Shown: positions 44,621-53,108, counted from the first letter of the stretch. The stretch: 64,000 nt of DNA from JAAYCI01 sp964371725 (GCA_964371725.1 CAYJNQ010000001.1:62001-126000); one strand, 5' to 3'. Notes: generated from the letters alone by a model not told the origin. Numbers and translations are program-made.

Positions 44621-45160
44621 TCACTGACTGTTTGCATAGCGCCAAACCTGTACTGCGCCATAACGATATTGCTTTTTGAGACGCAAGCTGCCCACTTCAC
44701 TTGGCAGGTTTTCTTCTCGGCTTGTTTCGCACAGCACCTCGGCCCCTTCCGTGCACAGGTGGCACAGCCCCAAAAGCAGCCCCGGCCACGATACCATGCC
44801 GAAGGGTGGATCCAGCAGCACCAAATCGAACTGTTCTTCACAACGCTGTATAAATAGCTCCGCGCGCTCGCATGTAACGCGGCAACACGCAGAAAAACCC
44901 AAGTTTTCCACATTGCACCGCACCAGCTCTGCGGCTTTTGGCGCACTGTCTATAAAGTGGCAAAACGCGGCCCCACGTGATAGAGCCTCCAAACCCAGTT
45001 GGCCGCTACCCGCATACAAATCCAGAACCCGTGCACCGGGCACACGTTGTGAAACCGCACTGAACATTCCCTCTTTTACACGGTTTAAAGTGGGACGTGT
45101 TTCCTCCCCCGGCAAGCTCTGCAACGCGCGGCCGCGGCACACGCCCGCAACTACTCGCAT
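44621..45160 (-). CDS. rsmD: 16S rRNA m2G966 methyltransferase
   Basis: The protein has 179 residues. It begins MRVVAGVCRGRALQSLPGEE, has RPTLNRVKEGMFSAV, the SAM loop VLDLYAGSGQLGLEALSRGA (split here) and the catalytic LLDPPFG. It methylates G966 of 16S rRNA. The ATG at 45160 follows GGAGGG; an upstream extension crosses the promoter. Confidence 0.95.
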   Translation of the reverse strand: MRVVAGVCRGRALQSLPGEETRPTLNRVKEGMFSAVSQRVPGARVLDLYAGSGQLGLEALSRGAAFCHFIDSAPKAAELVRCNVENLGFSACCRVTCERAELFIQRCEEQFDLVLLDPPFGMVSWPGLLLGLCHLCTEGAEVLCETSREENLPSEVGSLRLKKQYRYGAVQVWRYANSQ

Positions 45161-45514
45161 CTTTTCCCTCCAAAGCCATGTAAGCTTTCGTTCTGCCACA
45201 CATCGGCTATATTCCATTATGCGGCCTTTTTTTTTGTTTGTCAATGCAAAGAATGACATATCCCAAGGAAAAACGCCCCTGCTTTTAAGCTGTTTATTTG
45301 CCGAATTCTGCGTAAAAAGCCTTAGCGTATCGCCTTAAATCCCCACCTCTTTTGGAAAATAGGCACCCATTTCAAAAAGGTCTTATGTGGTGAAAACCCG
45401 CAAAACACAAGGGTATGTGGCGGAAATATTGCAAAAATTTACCTTGATAGGCTAGCACACAACAAAACCACCCACCCCGGCTAAGCCTGGCAGGCCTTTT
45501 TGGCTTTCGCCATT
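45161..45514. other. Intergenic region between rsmD and the small uvrC-linked gene
   Basis: It holds the rsmD promoter and otherwise no gene. A weak GC-rich hairpin near 45478-45500 might terminate the uvrC transcript. The stretch 45290-45470 shows nothing recognisable. Confidence 0.5.
45216..45244 (-). promoter_or_regulatory. Promoter of the rsmD-coaD operon
   Basis: On the minus strand TTGACA and CATAAT are separated by 17 bases that include a run of A residues. Confidence 0.7.
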
Positions 45515-45799
45515 TTAATACAAGGTTTCCTGCTTCACATCACAGTCCGCGATGTCCAAATATCCCTCTTTCAGCAAGGTATAGCGCGCGGCATACATAT
45601 TGAAATCGTTTGGCACCTCCACAAGCAAGCGCTTTCCACCCTTGTTTCGAAAAATATGCACAACCAAGCACGGCCCACTCACAAGGTCGCTTCTCTCTGC
45701 ATTCGAATCGGTGCTTTGAAAACCGTCTTCCAGAAATTTAACACGGGTTGCTTTGGCCACACGCACACGGTTATCCATACCTTTGTACATAATCCTCAT
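45515..45799 (-). CDS. Hypothetical small protein coupled to uvrC
   Basis: The protein has 94 residues and no recognised domain. It starts MRIMYKGMDNRVRVAKATRV, is mostly predicted strand and has a central SDLVSGPCLVVHIFRN. The ATG overlaps the uvrC stop codon as ATGA, so it is translated with uvrC, and GGAGG lies inside uvrC. There is no signal peptide or membrane segment. A role in the same process as UvrC is possible but not shown. Confidence 0.75.
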   Translation of the reverse strand: MRIMYKGMDNRVRVAKATRVKFLEDGFQSTDSNAERSDLVSGPCLVVHIFRNKGGKRLLVEVPNDFNMYAARYTLLKEGYLDIADCDVKQETLY

Positions 45800-47643
45800 T
45801 GTCTTTCGTCCTCCCTGTGTTCTTTGTGAAAGTATGTCCACACGGCTTTTGCCGTGTTTCTGCTAACGCCTTGTGTTTGGGAAAGCGTCTCTTCGCTTGC
45901 CTCGGAAATGCGCCGCAATGTTTTGAACTGCTTCATTAGGGCTTTTGCCGTTTTTTCTCCCACACCATCTATCCCCATAAGCGTGGGCGAAAACGTTTTC
46001 TTTTTTGCCAAAGTGCGTTGATAGGAAATGGCAAACCGGTGCACTTCTTCCTGCACACCACTTAAAAAGCGAAACACGCCGCGGTGCATAGACAGGGTAA
46101 TCTCTGCACCCTCTGCCGACACAATGCCTCTTGTTCGGTGGTGCGTGTCTTTTACCAACCCGAATAAAGGTATATCGGAAAAAGCAGTGCCGGCAAGGCT
46201 TTTCTGCACTGCATGCACCTGGCCGAGGCCGCCGTCAAGCAAAATTAAGTTCGGTTTTATGCCAAACTGGCCGCCCGCTTTGCTTTCAAACTCGGCCGCA
46301 CGGCGCAACAGCGCCTCCGCCATACTGGCGTAGTCGTCGGTGCCCACCACGCTTTGTATTTTAAAGCGGCGATAACCCGATTTTTTGGGCTTCCCATTTT
46401 CGAACACCACCATTCCACACACGCTGGTGCCCTCGCCCCAGTTGGAAATATCATAGCTCTCGATGACCAGCGGTATATCCGAAAGGCCCAAAAGCCCCGC
46501 CAATTCATCGAGCACCTTGTCTTCTTTGCGTGTCTTTCCGCTTTCTTGTGCAAGGCGCTCTGCCGCGTTTACATAGGCCATATCCAAGAGTTTTCGATTT
46601 TCGCCCCGCTTTGGTATATAGATACGCACCTTGCCGCCGCGCGCTTCACAAAGCAGTTGTCCTAAAAGTTCTTCATCCGGCAATGCAGCCTCCACCGCCA
46701 CCAAGGGCGGTATTTCCTCGCCGTCTTGCAAATAATACCGTGGCAAAAACTGCTCGCGCAGGTCGTTTAAATCATCCTCGCCGGAAAACAGAAATTCTCG
46801 TTTGTCTGTTAAAAGACCCTCTCGAAAGCGCAAAACAGCCACACAGGCGGCGCTTGCCCCTTTCGCAAACGCAATCACATCCTGGTTTTTCTCGCCCTCC
46901 CGCACCACGTTTTGCCCGGCATTCACCTTTTGCAATGCGCGCAACTGGTTTCGCAAAAGCGCCGCGTGTTCAAATTGCAAGTTTTCGGCCGCCTCGTACA
47001 TTTGCGTTTGCAACAACGAGGCCATCTCCCCTTGGCCGTCTCGAACCATGCGCAGGGCATTTTCCACGGCCTCGCCATAGTCCTTTTGTGCAATTTTACC
47101 CGTACATACGGCCATGCATTTGCCGATGTGGTGATACAAACAGGGGCGAGCCTTGCCAAAATCCTCGGGGAATTTCCGGCTACAACGCGGCAAGAGGAAA
47201 ACATCTTGCACCACCCCCACCATTTGGCGCACAGCAAAGGCCGAAAGATAGGGTCCGATGTAATCGGCTTTGTCGTCTCCTTTTTGCAAAACAGCCGAAA
47301 GGCGTGGCCATGCTTCACGTGTTATACGGATGTAACTATAGCCCTTGTCATCTTTCAGCAAAATATTATATTTGGGTTGATACTGTTTGATTTGGCTACA
47401 CTCCAGCACCAGCGCCTCGTATTCACTTGCCGTAACAATGGTGTCGAAGTCAAAAGCAGCTGCTATCATGCGCTCGGTTTTTGCATCATGCGGCACCCCG
47501 GCACGGAAATATTGCCCCACGCGTGAAAACAAGCTCTTGGCCTTGCCCACATAGACAACTGTTTTTCGCTTGTCGTACACAAGATACACGCCCGGCAGTT
47601 TGGGCAGTTTAAGCGCTTTTTCATGTAGCTGTGCCCTTGTCAA
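45796..47643 (-). CDS. uvrC: Excinuclease ABC subunit C
   Basis: The protein has 615 residues. The N-terminal GIY-YIG nuclease (LPKLPGVYLVYD, VVYVGKAKSL) makes the 3' incision, a UVR motif lies near 200-235, the RNase H-like endonuclease (ESYDISNWGEG, ILLDGGLGQVHAV) makes the 5' incision, and helix-hairpin-helix motifs close the protein. It acts in nucleotide excision repair with UvrAB. TTG at 47643 is the likely start, since AAAGGGGCAGG is seven bases before it; a TTG 11 codons earlier lacks a site. Confidence 0.96.
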   Translation of the reverse strand: MTRAQLHEKALKLPKLPGVYLVYDKRKTVVYVGKAKSLFSRVGQYFRAGVPHDAKTERMIAAAFDFDTIVTASEYEALVLECSQIKQYQPKYNILLKDDKGYSYIRITREAWPRLSAVLQKGDDKADYIGPYLSAFAVRQMVGVVQDVFLLPRCSRKFPEDFGKARPCLYHHIGKCMAVCTGKIAQKDYGEAVENALRMVRDGQGEMASLLQTQMYEAAENLQFEHAALLRNQLRALQKVNAGQNVVREGEKNQDVIAFAKGASAACVAVLRFREGLLTDKREFLFSGEDDLNDLREQFLPRYYLQDGEEIPPLVAVEAALPDEELLGQLLCEARGGKVRIYIPKRGENRKLLDMAYVNAAERLAQESGKTRKEDKVLDELAGLLGLSDIPLVIESYDISNWGEGTSVCGMVVFENGKPKKSGYRRFKIQSVVGTDDYASMAEALLRRAAEFESKAGGQFGIKPNLILLDGGLGQVHAVQKSLAGTAFSDIPLFGLVKDTHHRTRGIVSAEGAEITLSMHRGVFRFLSGVQEEVHRFAISYQRTLAKKKTFSPTLMGIDGVGEKTAKALMKQFKTLRRISEASEETLSQTQGVSRNTAKAVWTYFHKEHREDERQ

Positions 47644-47674
47644 AAAAAACCTGCCCCTTTCTGTGTTTAAAACC

Positions 47675-47701
47675 AAAAAACGCCGCCCAAAGCAGGCAGC
47701 G
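47675..47701 (-). terminator. Terminator behind ptsH
   Basis: A 7-base GC stem with one G-T pair and a 7-base loop is followed by six T residues on the minus strand. It lies only about 30 bases before uvrC, so uvrC depends on read-through or an unseen promoter. Confidence 0.7.
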
Positions 47702-47717
47702 CTTTCGCTTGCATTTT

Positions 47718-47981
47718 TTACTCGCTAAAACCAGAGGTGACCAACTTCACCAAGCTGTCTACAGCGGCTTGTTCATCGGAACCGTCTGCAATTACGCGGA
47801 TGCTTGTGCCTCCTACAATTCCCAAAGACAAAACACCCAATAAACTTTTGGCGTTCACTCTGCGTTCTTCCTTTTCCACCCAAATAGAAGACTTGAACTC
47901 ATTTGCCTTCTGAATAAAAAAGGTGGCCGGACGGGCATGCAATCCCACCTGATTTTCCACCGTAACTTCTTTCACATACAT
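47718..47981 (-). CDS. ptsH: Phosphocarrier protein HPr
   Basis: The protein has 87 residues. The phosphorylation site is the His in GLHARPA, and the regulatory serine of HPr is present in NAKSLLGVLSLGI, so control by HPr kinase is likely. HPr passes phosphate from enzyme I (encoded at 28352-29971) to sugar transporters. AAGGAG precedes the ATG. It is unlinked to ptsI, which is unusual but known in clostridia. Confidence 0.95.
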   Translation of the reverse strand: MYVKEVTVENQVGLHARPATFFIQKANEFKSSIWVEKEERRVNAKSLLGVLSLGIVGGTSIRVIADGSDEQAAVDSLVKLVTSGFSE

Positions 47982-48053
47982 ATGTGCCACTCCTTCAGTT
48001 TGTCCTCTCAAGAGCACCAGAGGCCCGGGAACCACGTGCTTCTTATACCTACT

Positions 48054-48082
48054 ATTTTAATGCCTTACGCGGTAAAAATCAA
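48054..48082 (-). promoter_or_regulatory. Promoter of ptsH
   Basis: On the minus strand TTGATT and TAAAAT are separated by 17 bases, about 70 bases before the start codon. Confidence 0.7.
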
Positions 48083-48228
48083 CTTTTTTGCCGCCTTTTG
48101 GCATTATATCTGTTTGCCTTGCCATATTCTGTGTATTTTTATGGCTTTTGACATGCCTTTTCCTATCATTTTACTATTTTTTCAGGATTTGCGATGATTT
48201 CGCAAATTTTCTTTTCTGTTTTCTTTCC

Positions 48229-48987
48229 TTACAATTTCATTTTTTCGTGTGTTTTTTCTGGTTTTTCCTTGTTTTCATTCTGTTCTGCTTGCCATGTTTC
48301 ATACAAATCCGGCCTGCGTGTCTTTGTGCGCTCGTGCATTTTCGCCTCTCTCCACTCGCGGATATTTTTTTCGTGCCCGCTTAGCAATACCGGCGGCACC
48401 TCTAGGCCACGCCACACGGCCGGGCGGCTGTACTGGGGATATTCCAAAAGCCCGTTGTAGTGGCTTTCGCCCTTGTATCCCTCGGCACTTTTCAGAACTC
48501 CGTCTTGCAAGCGCAGCACACTGTCGGCCACAGAAAGTGCCGCCAATTCCCCGCCTGAAAGCACAAAATCCCCAAGGCTTATCTCCTCGCTGGCATAGCT
48601 TTCTATCACGCGTTCGTCAATGCCCTCGTAGTGCCCACACACCAAAACAAGGCCCTGCAAGCGTGCAAATCGCTTCGCATCCTCCTGTGTGTAGGGTTTT
48701 CCGGCCGGTGTCATAAAACAAATGTGAGGCCGCCCTTGTCCACTTTCCTCGTGTTCCCACAAAATTGTATCCAGGCAACGTGCAATTGGGTCGGCTTGCA
48801 TCACCATGCCGTGCCCACCGCCATAGGTATAGTCATCCACGCGTTTTTGTTTAGAGAGCGTATAATCACGAATGTTGTGGCAATGCAAAGAAAACTTGCC
48901 CTCGCGCCGCGCCCTGCCAATGATGCTTTCGTTCATCACGGTATCGCACATTTCGGGGAAAAGGGTTGCAATATCAATTCGTATCAT
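48229..48987 (-). CDS. trmD: tRNA (guanine37-N1)-methyltransferase
   Basis: The protein has 252 residues of the SPOUT family with a trefoil knot. It starts MIRIDIATLFPEM and has YGGGHGMVM, VCGHYEGIDERVIE and LGDFVLSGGELAAL. It methylates G37 of tRNAs and prevents frameshifting. AAGGAACGG supports the ATG at 48987; the reading frame overlaps rimM by 14 bases. The last residues form a charged Glu/Lys tail beyond the usual end. Confidence 0.97.
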   Translation of the reverse strand: MIRIDIATLFPEMCDTVMNESIIGRARREGKFSLHCHNIRDYTLSKQKRVDDYTYGGGHGMVMQADPIARCLDTILWEHEESGQGRPHICFMTPAGKPYTQEDAKRFARLQGLVLVCGHYEGIDERVIESYASEEISLGDFVLSGGELAALSVADSVLRLQDGVLKSAEGYKGESHYNGLLEYPQYSRPAVWRGLEVPPVLLSGHEKNIREWREAKMHERTKTRRPDLYETWQAEQNENKEKPEKTHEKMKL

Positions 48988-49549
48988 GTTCCGTTCCTTT
49001 TCCCTGTTTTTTTGTGCGTTTTGGTTTCTTTTTGGGCTCTGTTTTTTCAAACATTCCCTCTATCGGGCGCACAAGTGCCACCTCATTTTCCAAATCGAGA
49101 CGCACCAGAAATGGGGCCACGGCCGGGAACCAGTGCTCGGCCTCGCCATCTACAATGCGCCACACATCATGACGCCCCGGGTGGCTCACCTCGGCCACAC
49201 GGCCATAGCAGTGGCCTGTATCGACATTTTGCACCTCGGTGCCAAGCAAATCTTGCACAAAATAGCGCCCCTCTTCCAAGGTGGCGTCCGCCCTGTTGAT
49301 ATACACGGTTTTGCCCAAAAGTGTCTGCGCTTGCTCTACGCTGTTTATGCCTTCCACCTTCACCACACACACATTTTTATGAGGGCGCACCGACAAAATG
49401 GTCAGTGCACCCTCTCCATGCTCGCTCAAATAAAAGGTTTGAAACCCCTGCAAAAAGTCGGTGGAGTCGCACCACGGATACAGGCGCAACTCACCTTGCA
49501 CCCCGTGCACCCTCACAAATTCTCCGGCTTCCAAATAGTGCTTTTTCAT
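48974..49549 (-). CDS. rimM: 16S rRNA processing protein RimM
   Basis: The protein has 191 residues: an N-terminal RimM barrel (LEAGEFVRVHGVQGELRLYPW) and a C-terminal PRC-barrel (about 95-170). It assists maturation of the 30S head with ribosomal protein S19. A Lys-rich tail follows. The ATG at 49549 fits GGGAG better than the GTG two codons upstream. Confidence 0.94.
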   Translation of the reverse strand: MKKHYLEAGEFVRVHGVQGELRLYPWCDSTDFLQGFQTFYLSEHGEGALTILSVRPHKNVCVVKVEGINSVEQAQTLLGKTVYINRADATLEEGRYFVQDLLGTEVQNVDTGHCYGRVAEVSHPGRHDVWRIVDGEAEHWFPAVAPFLVRLDLENEVALVRPIEGMFEKTEPKKKPKRTKKQGKGTEHDTN

Positions 49550-49577
49550 CCCCACTCTCCCTGTTTTGGGCCGGGAC

Positions 49578-49808
49578 TCACTCTTGCTCCGATTCCGTTA
49601 ACGCTTCGGGCAAAAGAACCTCTTCCTCGTCCCAGTCCATCCTATTTTTACAGCGAAGTTTTGCAAACTTGGCTCCCGCACAAAAAGCACAGGCCAAGGC
49701 CAACATGTTGCACACACAAATGAGTACGGCCAACACCATGCACTTGCGCAATACGGCCTGCATATGCTCGTGCATGCCGTCTTCCCTGCTAAATGATTTG
49801 AAAAACAT
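49578..49808 (-). CDS. Small single-span membrane protein
   Basis: The protein has 76 residues with one hydrophobic helix (about 22-45, rich in Cys, Leu and Ala), a basic stretch after it and an acidic tail ending in a Glu-rich run. No family recognised. CGGAGGG precedes the ATG at 49808, a convincing site. It sits between khpA and rimM, where such a gene is not standard. It has five Cys in or near the helix. Confidence 0.65.
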   Translation of the reverse strand: MFFKSFSREDGMHEHMQAVLRKCMVLAVLICVCNMLALACAFCAGAKFAKLRCKNRMDWDEEEVLLPEALTESEQE

Positions 49809-49933
49809 AATAAACCCTCCGTTTTGTATGAAATTGTGGTAAAAGTACCTTGTGTTTCCACCATACCATACCACACACCTCAAAAAACGTAAAAGTGTGC
49901 CGAAACGGCGTTCATCTTTTTACAAAACCCTGT

Positions 49934-49955
49934 GCAGGCCACACAAATGGCCTGC
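49934..49955 (-). terminator. Hairpin behind khpA, probable terminator
   Basis: Perfect 8-base arms GCAGGCCA/TGGCCTGC are followed on the minus strand by ACAGGGTTTTG. It would separate ffh-rpsP-khpA from the small membrane protein and rimM-trmD. Confidence 0.5.
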
Positions 49956-50055
49956 CGTTTTCGGGCATACACCCTTTTGGCAGGCCACACATCGAACTTT
50001 TTTTGCACAATGGGGAGCCGAAACGCCGGTGTGCCTCAGATAGTGTCTACACCAT

Positions 50056-50286
50056 CTAATCTATTTCCACCCTGGCGCGCTTGCCCTGTTTTGCGGCAAC
50101 GGCACTCATAACCGTGCGAATCGCACGGGCTTTGCTGCCTTTTTGGCCAATCACGCGCCCTTTGTCTTCCTCTGCCACAATAAGATGAAAAACAACCTCT
50201 CTTGGGTTTGAATCATCCACTTGCACCTGCACGTCCTCCGGCCGGTCTACAAGCCCACGCACAATCGCTATCAGCACATCTTGCAT
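50056..50286 (-). CDS. khpA: KH-domain RNA-binding protein KhpA
   Basis: The protein has 76 residues, a single KH domain with the RNA-gripping loop GRVIGQKGSKARAIR. With KhpB it forms an RNA chaperone that affects cell division and elongation in Firmicutes. It follows rpsP by 15 bases, the standard order. Confidence 0.95.
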   Translation of the reverse strand: MQDVLIAIVRGLVDRPEDVQVQVDDSNPREVVFHLIVAEEDKGRVIGQKGSKARAIRTVMSAVAAKQGKRARVEID

Positions 50287-50301
50287 AGACTTCTCCTTTG
50301 C

Positions 50302-50544
50302 TTACAGAACCTCTTTCTGCTTCAGTAGCTTGCGCACGGTCTCTGTGGGTTGCGCTCCGTTCGAAATCCATTTTTTTGCTTTTTCGCCGTCTACTTCCAC
50401 CACACTGGGGTTCTTTGTGGGGTCGTAGTAGCCAATTTCTTCAATGAAACGCCCATCACGCGGAAAACGGGAATCGGCCACCACAATGCGATAGAACGGT
50501 GCTTTTTTTGCACCCATGCGGCGCAATCTGATTTTTACTGCCAT
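50302..50544 (-). CDS. rpsP: 30S ribosomal protein S16
   Basis: The protein has 80 residues. It begins MAVKIRLRRMGAKKAPFYRI and includes VVADSRFPRDGRFIEEIGYY (given in parts), diagnostic of S16. It is needed for assembly of the 30S body. A GGAGGTG site precedes it. Confidence 0.98.
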   Translation of the reverse strand: MAVKIRLRRMGAKKAPFYRIVVADSRFPRDGRFIEEIGYYDPTKNPSVVEVDGEKAKKWISNGAQPTETVRKLLKQKEVL

Positions 50545-50613
50545 AGTTTTTGTACACCTCCGGTATATTGTTAAAAATTCTTATTTATATTAAACGGTTG
50601 CCCGGCTAATATC

Positions 50614-51942
50614 TTAAAAACCACCCTTTAAGCCACCCAACATGCGGCCCATCTTTTTCGGGTTTTTGCTGAACTTCTTCATCATTTTACTCATCTGTTC
50701 ATACATTTTCAGAAGGCGGTTCACGTCTTCCACTCGTGTGCCACTGCCTGCGGCAATGCGGCGTTTGCGCTGAGGTTTGATGATAGAGGGTTTTTCTCTT
50801 TCCTCTTTTGTCATGCTTTGAATCATGGCTTCCACGCGCACCAGCTGGCTTTCGTCTGCCTCGGGCACGGCACCGCCGGCGCCCGGAAGCATTCCGGCCA
50901 AAGCCGCTATGCCACCCATTTTTTTCAACTGTTGCAGCTGGGAAAGCAAATCGTTCATATCGAATTTGTTTTCCATAAAGCGCTTCGCCGCTTGTTCGGC
51001 CTCTTTTTCGTCGGCCACTTCCTGCGCTTTTTCAATAAGGCTTAAAACATCACCCATGCCCAAAATACGTGATGCCATCCGCTCGGGATGGAAGGCCTCT
51101 AAATCATCCAGTTTCTCGCCCACGCCCGCAAACTTGATGGGTTTTCCCGTTACAGCGCGTACACTGAGCGCCGCGCCACCGCGCGTGTCGCCATCGAGCT
51201 TGGTGAGGATAACCCCATCTACACCATTTTTTTCATTGAAGTTTTCGGCCACGTTCACTGCATCTTGCCCCACCATGGCGTCCACCACCAAAAGTGTTTC
51301 GTCCACGGCCACGGCATCTTTGATGCGAAGCAGTTCGCCCATCAGTTCTTCGTCCACATGCAAACGGCCGGCCGTATCCAGTATCACAATGTCGTTGCCG
51401 TGGTCTTTTGCATGGGCATAGGCTTTTTTGGCAAGCGCCTCGGGTTTTTCCCCGGGCAAGGTGAACACGGTAGCGCCCGCTGCCTCACCCACTTTTTGCA
51501 GTTGATCAATCGCCGCAGGGCGGTAGATGTCGGCCGCCACAAGCAAGGGGCGATGCCCCTGTTTTTGAAAAAACCGTGCCAGTTTTGCCGTGTGTGTGGT
51601 TTTACCACTGCCCTGCAAACCACACATCATAAGCACCGTGGGTGGGGTGGATTTTAAATGTACATACTCATTTTCCGTGCCCATCAGGGCCGTCATTTCC
51701 TCGTTGACAATCTTCACCACTTGCTGGGCCGGGGTAAGGCTTTCCATCACCTCTTGCCCAACGGCGCGCTCGGTAACCGTGGCGATAAAATCCTTTGCCA
51801 CTTTATAGTTCACGTCGGCTTCTAAAAGAGCCATCCGCACTTCCCGCATGGCGATTTTGATGTCGGTTTCATTCAGTTTTCCCTTGCCGCGCAGTTTTTT
51901 AAATACCTGCCCCAGCCGGTCGCTTAACGATTCAAATGCCAT
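50614..51942 (-). CDS. ffh: Signal recognition particle protein Ffh
   Basis: The protein has 442 residues. An N domain (1-85), the SRP GTPase G domain with GLQGSGKTTHTAKLA, DTAGRLHVDEEL and TKLDGDTRGGAAL, and a methionine-rich M domain from about 300 ending in KKMGRMLGGLKGGF are all present. With 4.5S RNA it directs nascent membrane proteins to the translocon. The 4.5S RNA gene was not found here. Confidence 0.97.
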   Translation of the reverse strand: MAFESLSDRLGQVFKKLRGKGKLNETDIKIAMREVRMALLEADVNYKVAKDFIATVTERAVGQEVMESLTPAQQVVKIVNEEMTALMGTENEYVHLKSTPPTVLMMCGLQGSGKTTHTAKLARFFQKQGHRPLLVAADIYRPAAIDQLQKVGEAAGATVFTLPGEKPEALAKKAYAHAKDHGNDIVILDTAGRLHVDEELMGELLRIKDAVAVDETLLVVDAMVGQDAVNVAENFNEKNGVDGVILTKLDGDTRGGAALSVRAVTGKPIKFAGVGEKLDDLEAFHPERMASRILGMGDVLSLIEKAQEVADEKEAEQAAKRFMENKFDMNDLLSQLQQLKKMGGIAALAGMLPGAGGAVPEADESQLVRVEAMIQSMTKEEREKPSIIKPQRKRRIAAGSGTRVEDVNRLLKMYEQMSKMMKKFSKNPKKMGRMLGGLKGGF

Positions 51943-51976
51943 GAAGAAAGTCCTTTCTCGCTTTTTGCCGCGTTTT

Positions 51977-52342
51977 TTATTCCGAAAGCCGTTCGATGAT
52001 GCCGCGCATATCGTTTACCTGCTGCGAAACATATTCCTGTGTAGCAAAACCCGTGCGGCTGTGCTCTTCCAGTTCTTTTAACGAGGTATCCAGTTCTACC
52101 AAGCCCTCTTGCGTCGCCTTATAGCGCTGTGCAAAGCCCACTTTTTCCTCTAAGTCCAGCAAAATGGCTTCGCCCCGTTTGATAGAATCGCGCACGCCCT
52201 GCCGTGTGATGCCAAAATTTTCCGCAATTTCTGAAAGTGAGAAATCGGCATTGTAATATTGCTCCATCACATCCCGCTGTTTTGCGGTGAGCACTTCGCC
52301 ATAGAAATCTAAAAGATACGATAGTTCTAAATTTTTGGCCAC
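51977..52342 (-). CDS. ylxM: YlxM-family helix-turn-helix protein
   Basis: The protein has 121 residues. The N-terminal ELSYLLDFYGEVLTAKQRDV and the sigma-factor-like helix-turn-helix SLSEIAENFGITRQGVRDSI match YlxM, which precedes ffh in Firmicutes and modulates SRP activity. A coiled coil follows. The GTG at 52342 is preceded by GGAG about 10 bases upstream and gives the conserved N-terminus; the longer open frame does not. Confidence 0.92.
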   Translation of the reverse strand: MAKNLELSYLLDFYGEVLTAKQRDVMEQYYNADFSLSEIAENFGITRQGVRDSIKRGEAILLDLEEKVGFAQRYKATQEGLVELDTSLKELEEHSRTGFATQEYVSQQVNDMRGIIERLSE

Positions 52343-52420
52343 CGTTCTCGCTCTCCTCTCCACGCATGCATGCCTGTGTAGCGCGTCTTTGTAAAGCACA
52401 CCGCTTTACAGAACTTCTTT

Positions 52421-52450
52421 ATTATACTCTGTGTCGGTTCTCTTTGTCAA
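52421..52450 (-). promoter_or_regulatory. Promoter of the ylxM-ffh-rpsP-khpA operon
   Basis: On the minus strand perfect TTGACA and TATAAT boxes are separated by 18 bases. Confidence 0.85.
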
Positions 52451-52486
52451 GGAAAATGTCTTCACACCAAGCGGAAAACAGCCGCC

Positions 52487-52520
52487 GGCCGTGGGGCTTG
52501 CCTGCTGAAAGACCACGGCC
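52487..52520. repeat. GC-rich inverted repeat, unexplained
   Basis: Perfect 8-base arms GGCCGTGG/CCACGGCC enclose an 18-base loop. On the plus strand a T-rich run follows, like a terminator, but there is no plus-strand gene before it. Confidence 0.5.
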
Positions 52521-52580
52521 TTGCACTTTTGTTTTTTGCCTTTTCATTTTAGGGGTAAAAACGCAATGGACGGCATCCAA

Positions 52581-52624
52581 ATATGCCCCACAAAAGTGAT
52601 TTTCAGCACTTTTATGGGGCATAT
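52581..52624. repeat. Long 18-base-pair hairpin downstream of arsC
   Basis: Arms 52581-52598 and 52607-52624 pair over 18 bases with one mismatch around an 8-base loop. It lies about 50 bases past the arsC stop codon and may be a terminator, but no T-run follows on the minus strand. Confidence 0.55.
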
Positions 52625-52671
52625 TTCAGAGGGTCGGCTCCCCCCTCGGGGGTTTATGCCGCATACATTGC

Positions 52672-53073
52672 CTACACCTCGCCGTTTTCGATGCGTTCTT
52701 TTAAGGAAAGGATATTTTCGTGGATGCGCTTCATCGTTTCCAAAAATGCCTCATCACCCTTGCCGCTCGGGTCATCAAGGCCCCAGTCTTCTCGGTGTTT
52801 GCAGGGCAGAAACGGGCAGGTAACATTGCAGCCCATCGTCACCACAACATCCACGGGCGGAATGTCCGCCAGCAGTTTGCTGCGTTGGCTCTCCTCCATG
52901 TTGATGCCGTATTTCTGCTTCATCAGGCGCACAGCATCCCGGTTGATTTGGGGTTTTATTTCGGTGCCGGCCGAATAACTTTCAAATACATCTTTTGCCA
53001 ACTGTTTGCCAAGCGCTTCCGCCATTTGGCTTCGGCAGGAATTGTGCACACAGATAAACGCCACTTTTTTCAT
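52672..53073 (-). CDS. arsC: ArsC-type arsenate reductase / low-molecular-weight phosphatase family
   Basis: The protein has 133 residues. The P-loop CVHNSCRSQMAEA carries the nucleophilic Cys8 and a second Cys13, and TMGCNVTCPFLP supplies the redox Cys pair of the thioredoxin-coupled arsenate reductases. It would reduce arsenate to arsenite. No arsenite pump or ArsR is adjacent, so a phosphatase role remains possible. It is followed by a strong hairpin and preceded, by 35 bases, by the PH-domain gene in the same operon. Confidence 0.88.
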   Translation of the reverse strand: MKKVAFICVHNSCRSQMAEALGKQLAKDVFESYSAGTEIKPQINRDAVRLMKQKYGINMEESQRSKLLADIPPVDVVVTMGCNVTCPFLPCKHREDWGLDDPSGKGDEAFLETMKRIHENILSLKERIENGEV

Positions 53074-53108
53074 TGTCGACCCTTTCTTTTCTTCCTACTT
53101 TATCGGTT

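Larger units (their letters stand above)
52343..52671. other. Intergenic region with promoter and two strong hairpins
   Basis: This region holds the ylxM promoter and, between it and arsC, two long inverted repeats that are listed separately. No coding sequence is supported in it. Confidence 0.6.

Noticed and set aside
52441..52540. 4.5S (SRP) RNA gene next to ffh
   Set aside because: The hairpin lacks the conserved GGAA/GNAR tetraloop core of SRP RNA.
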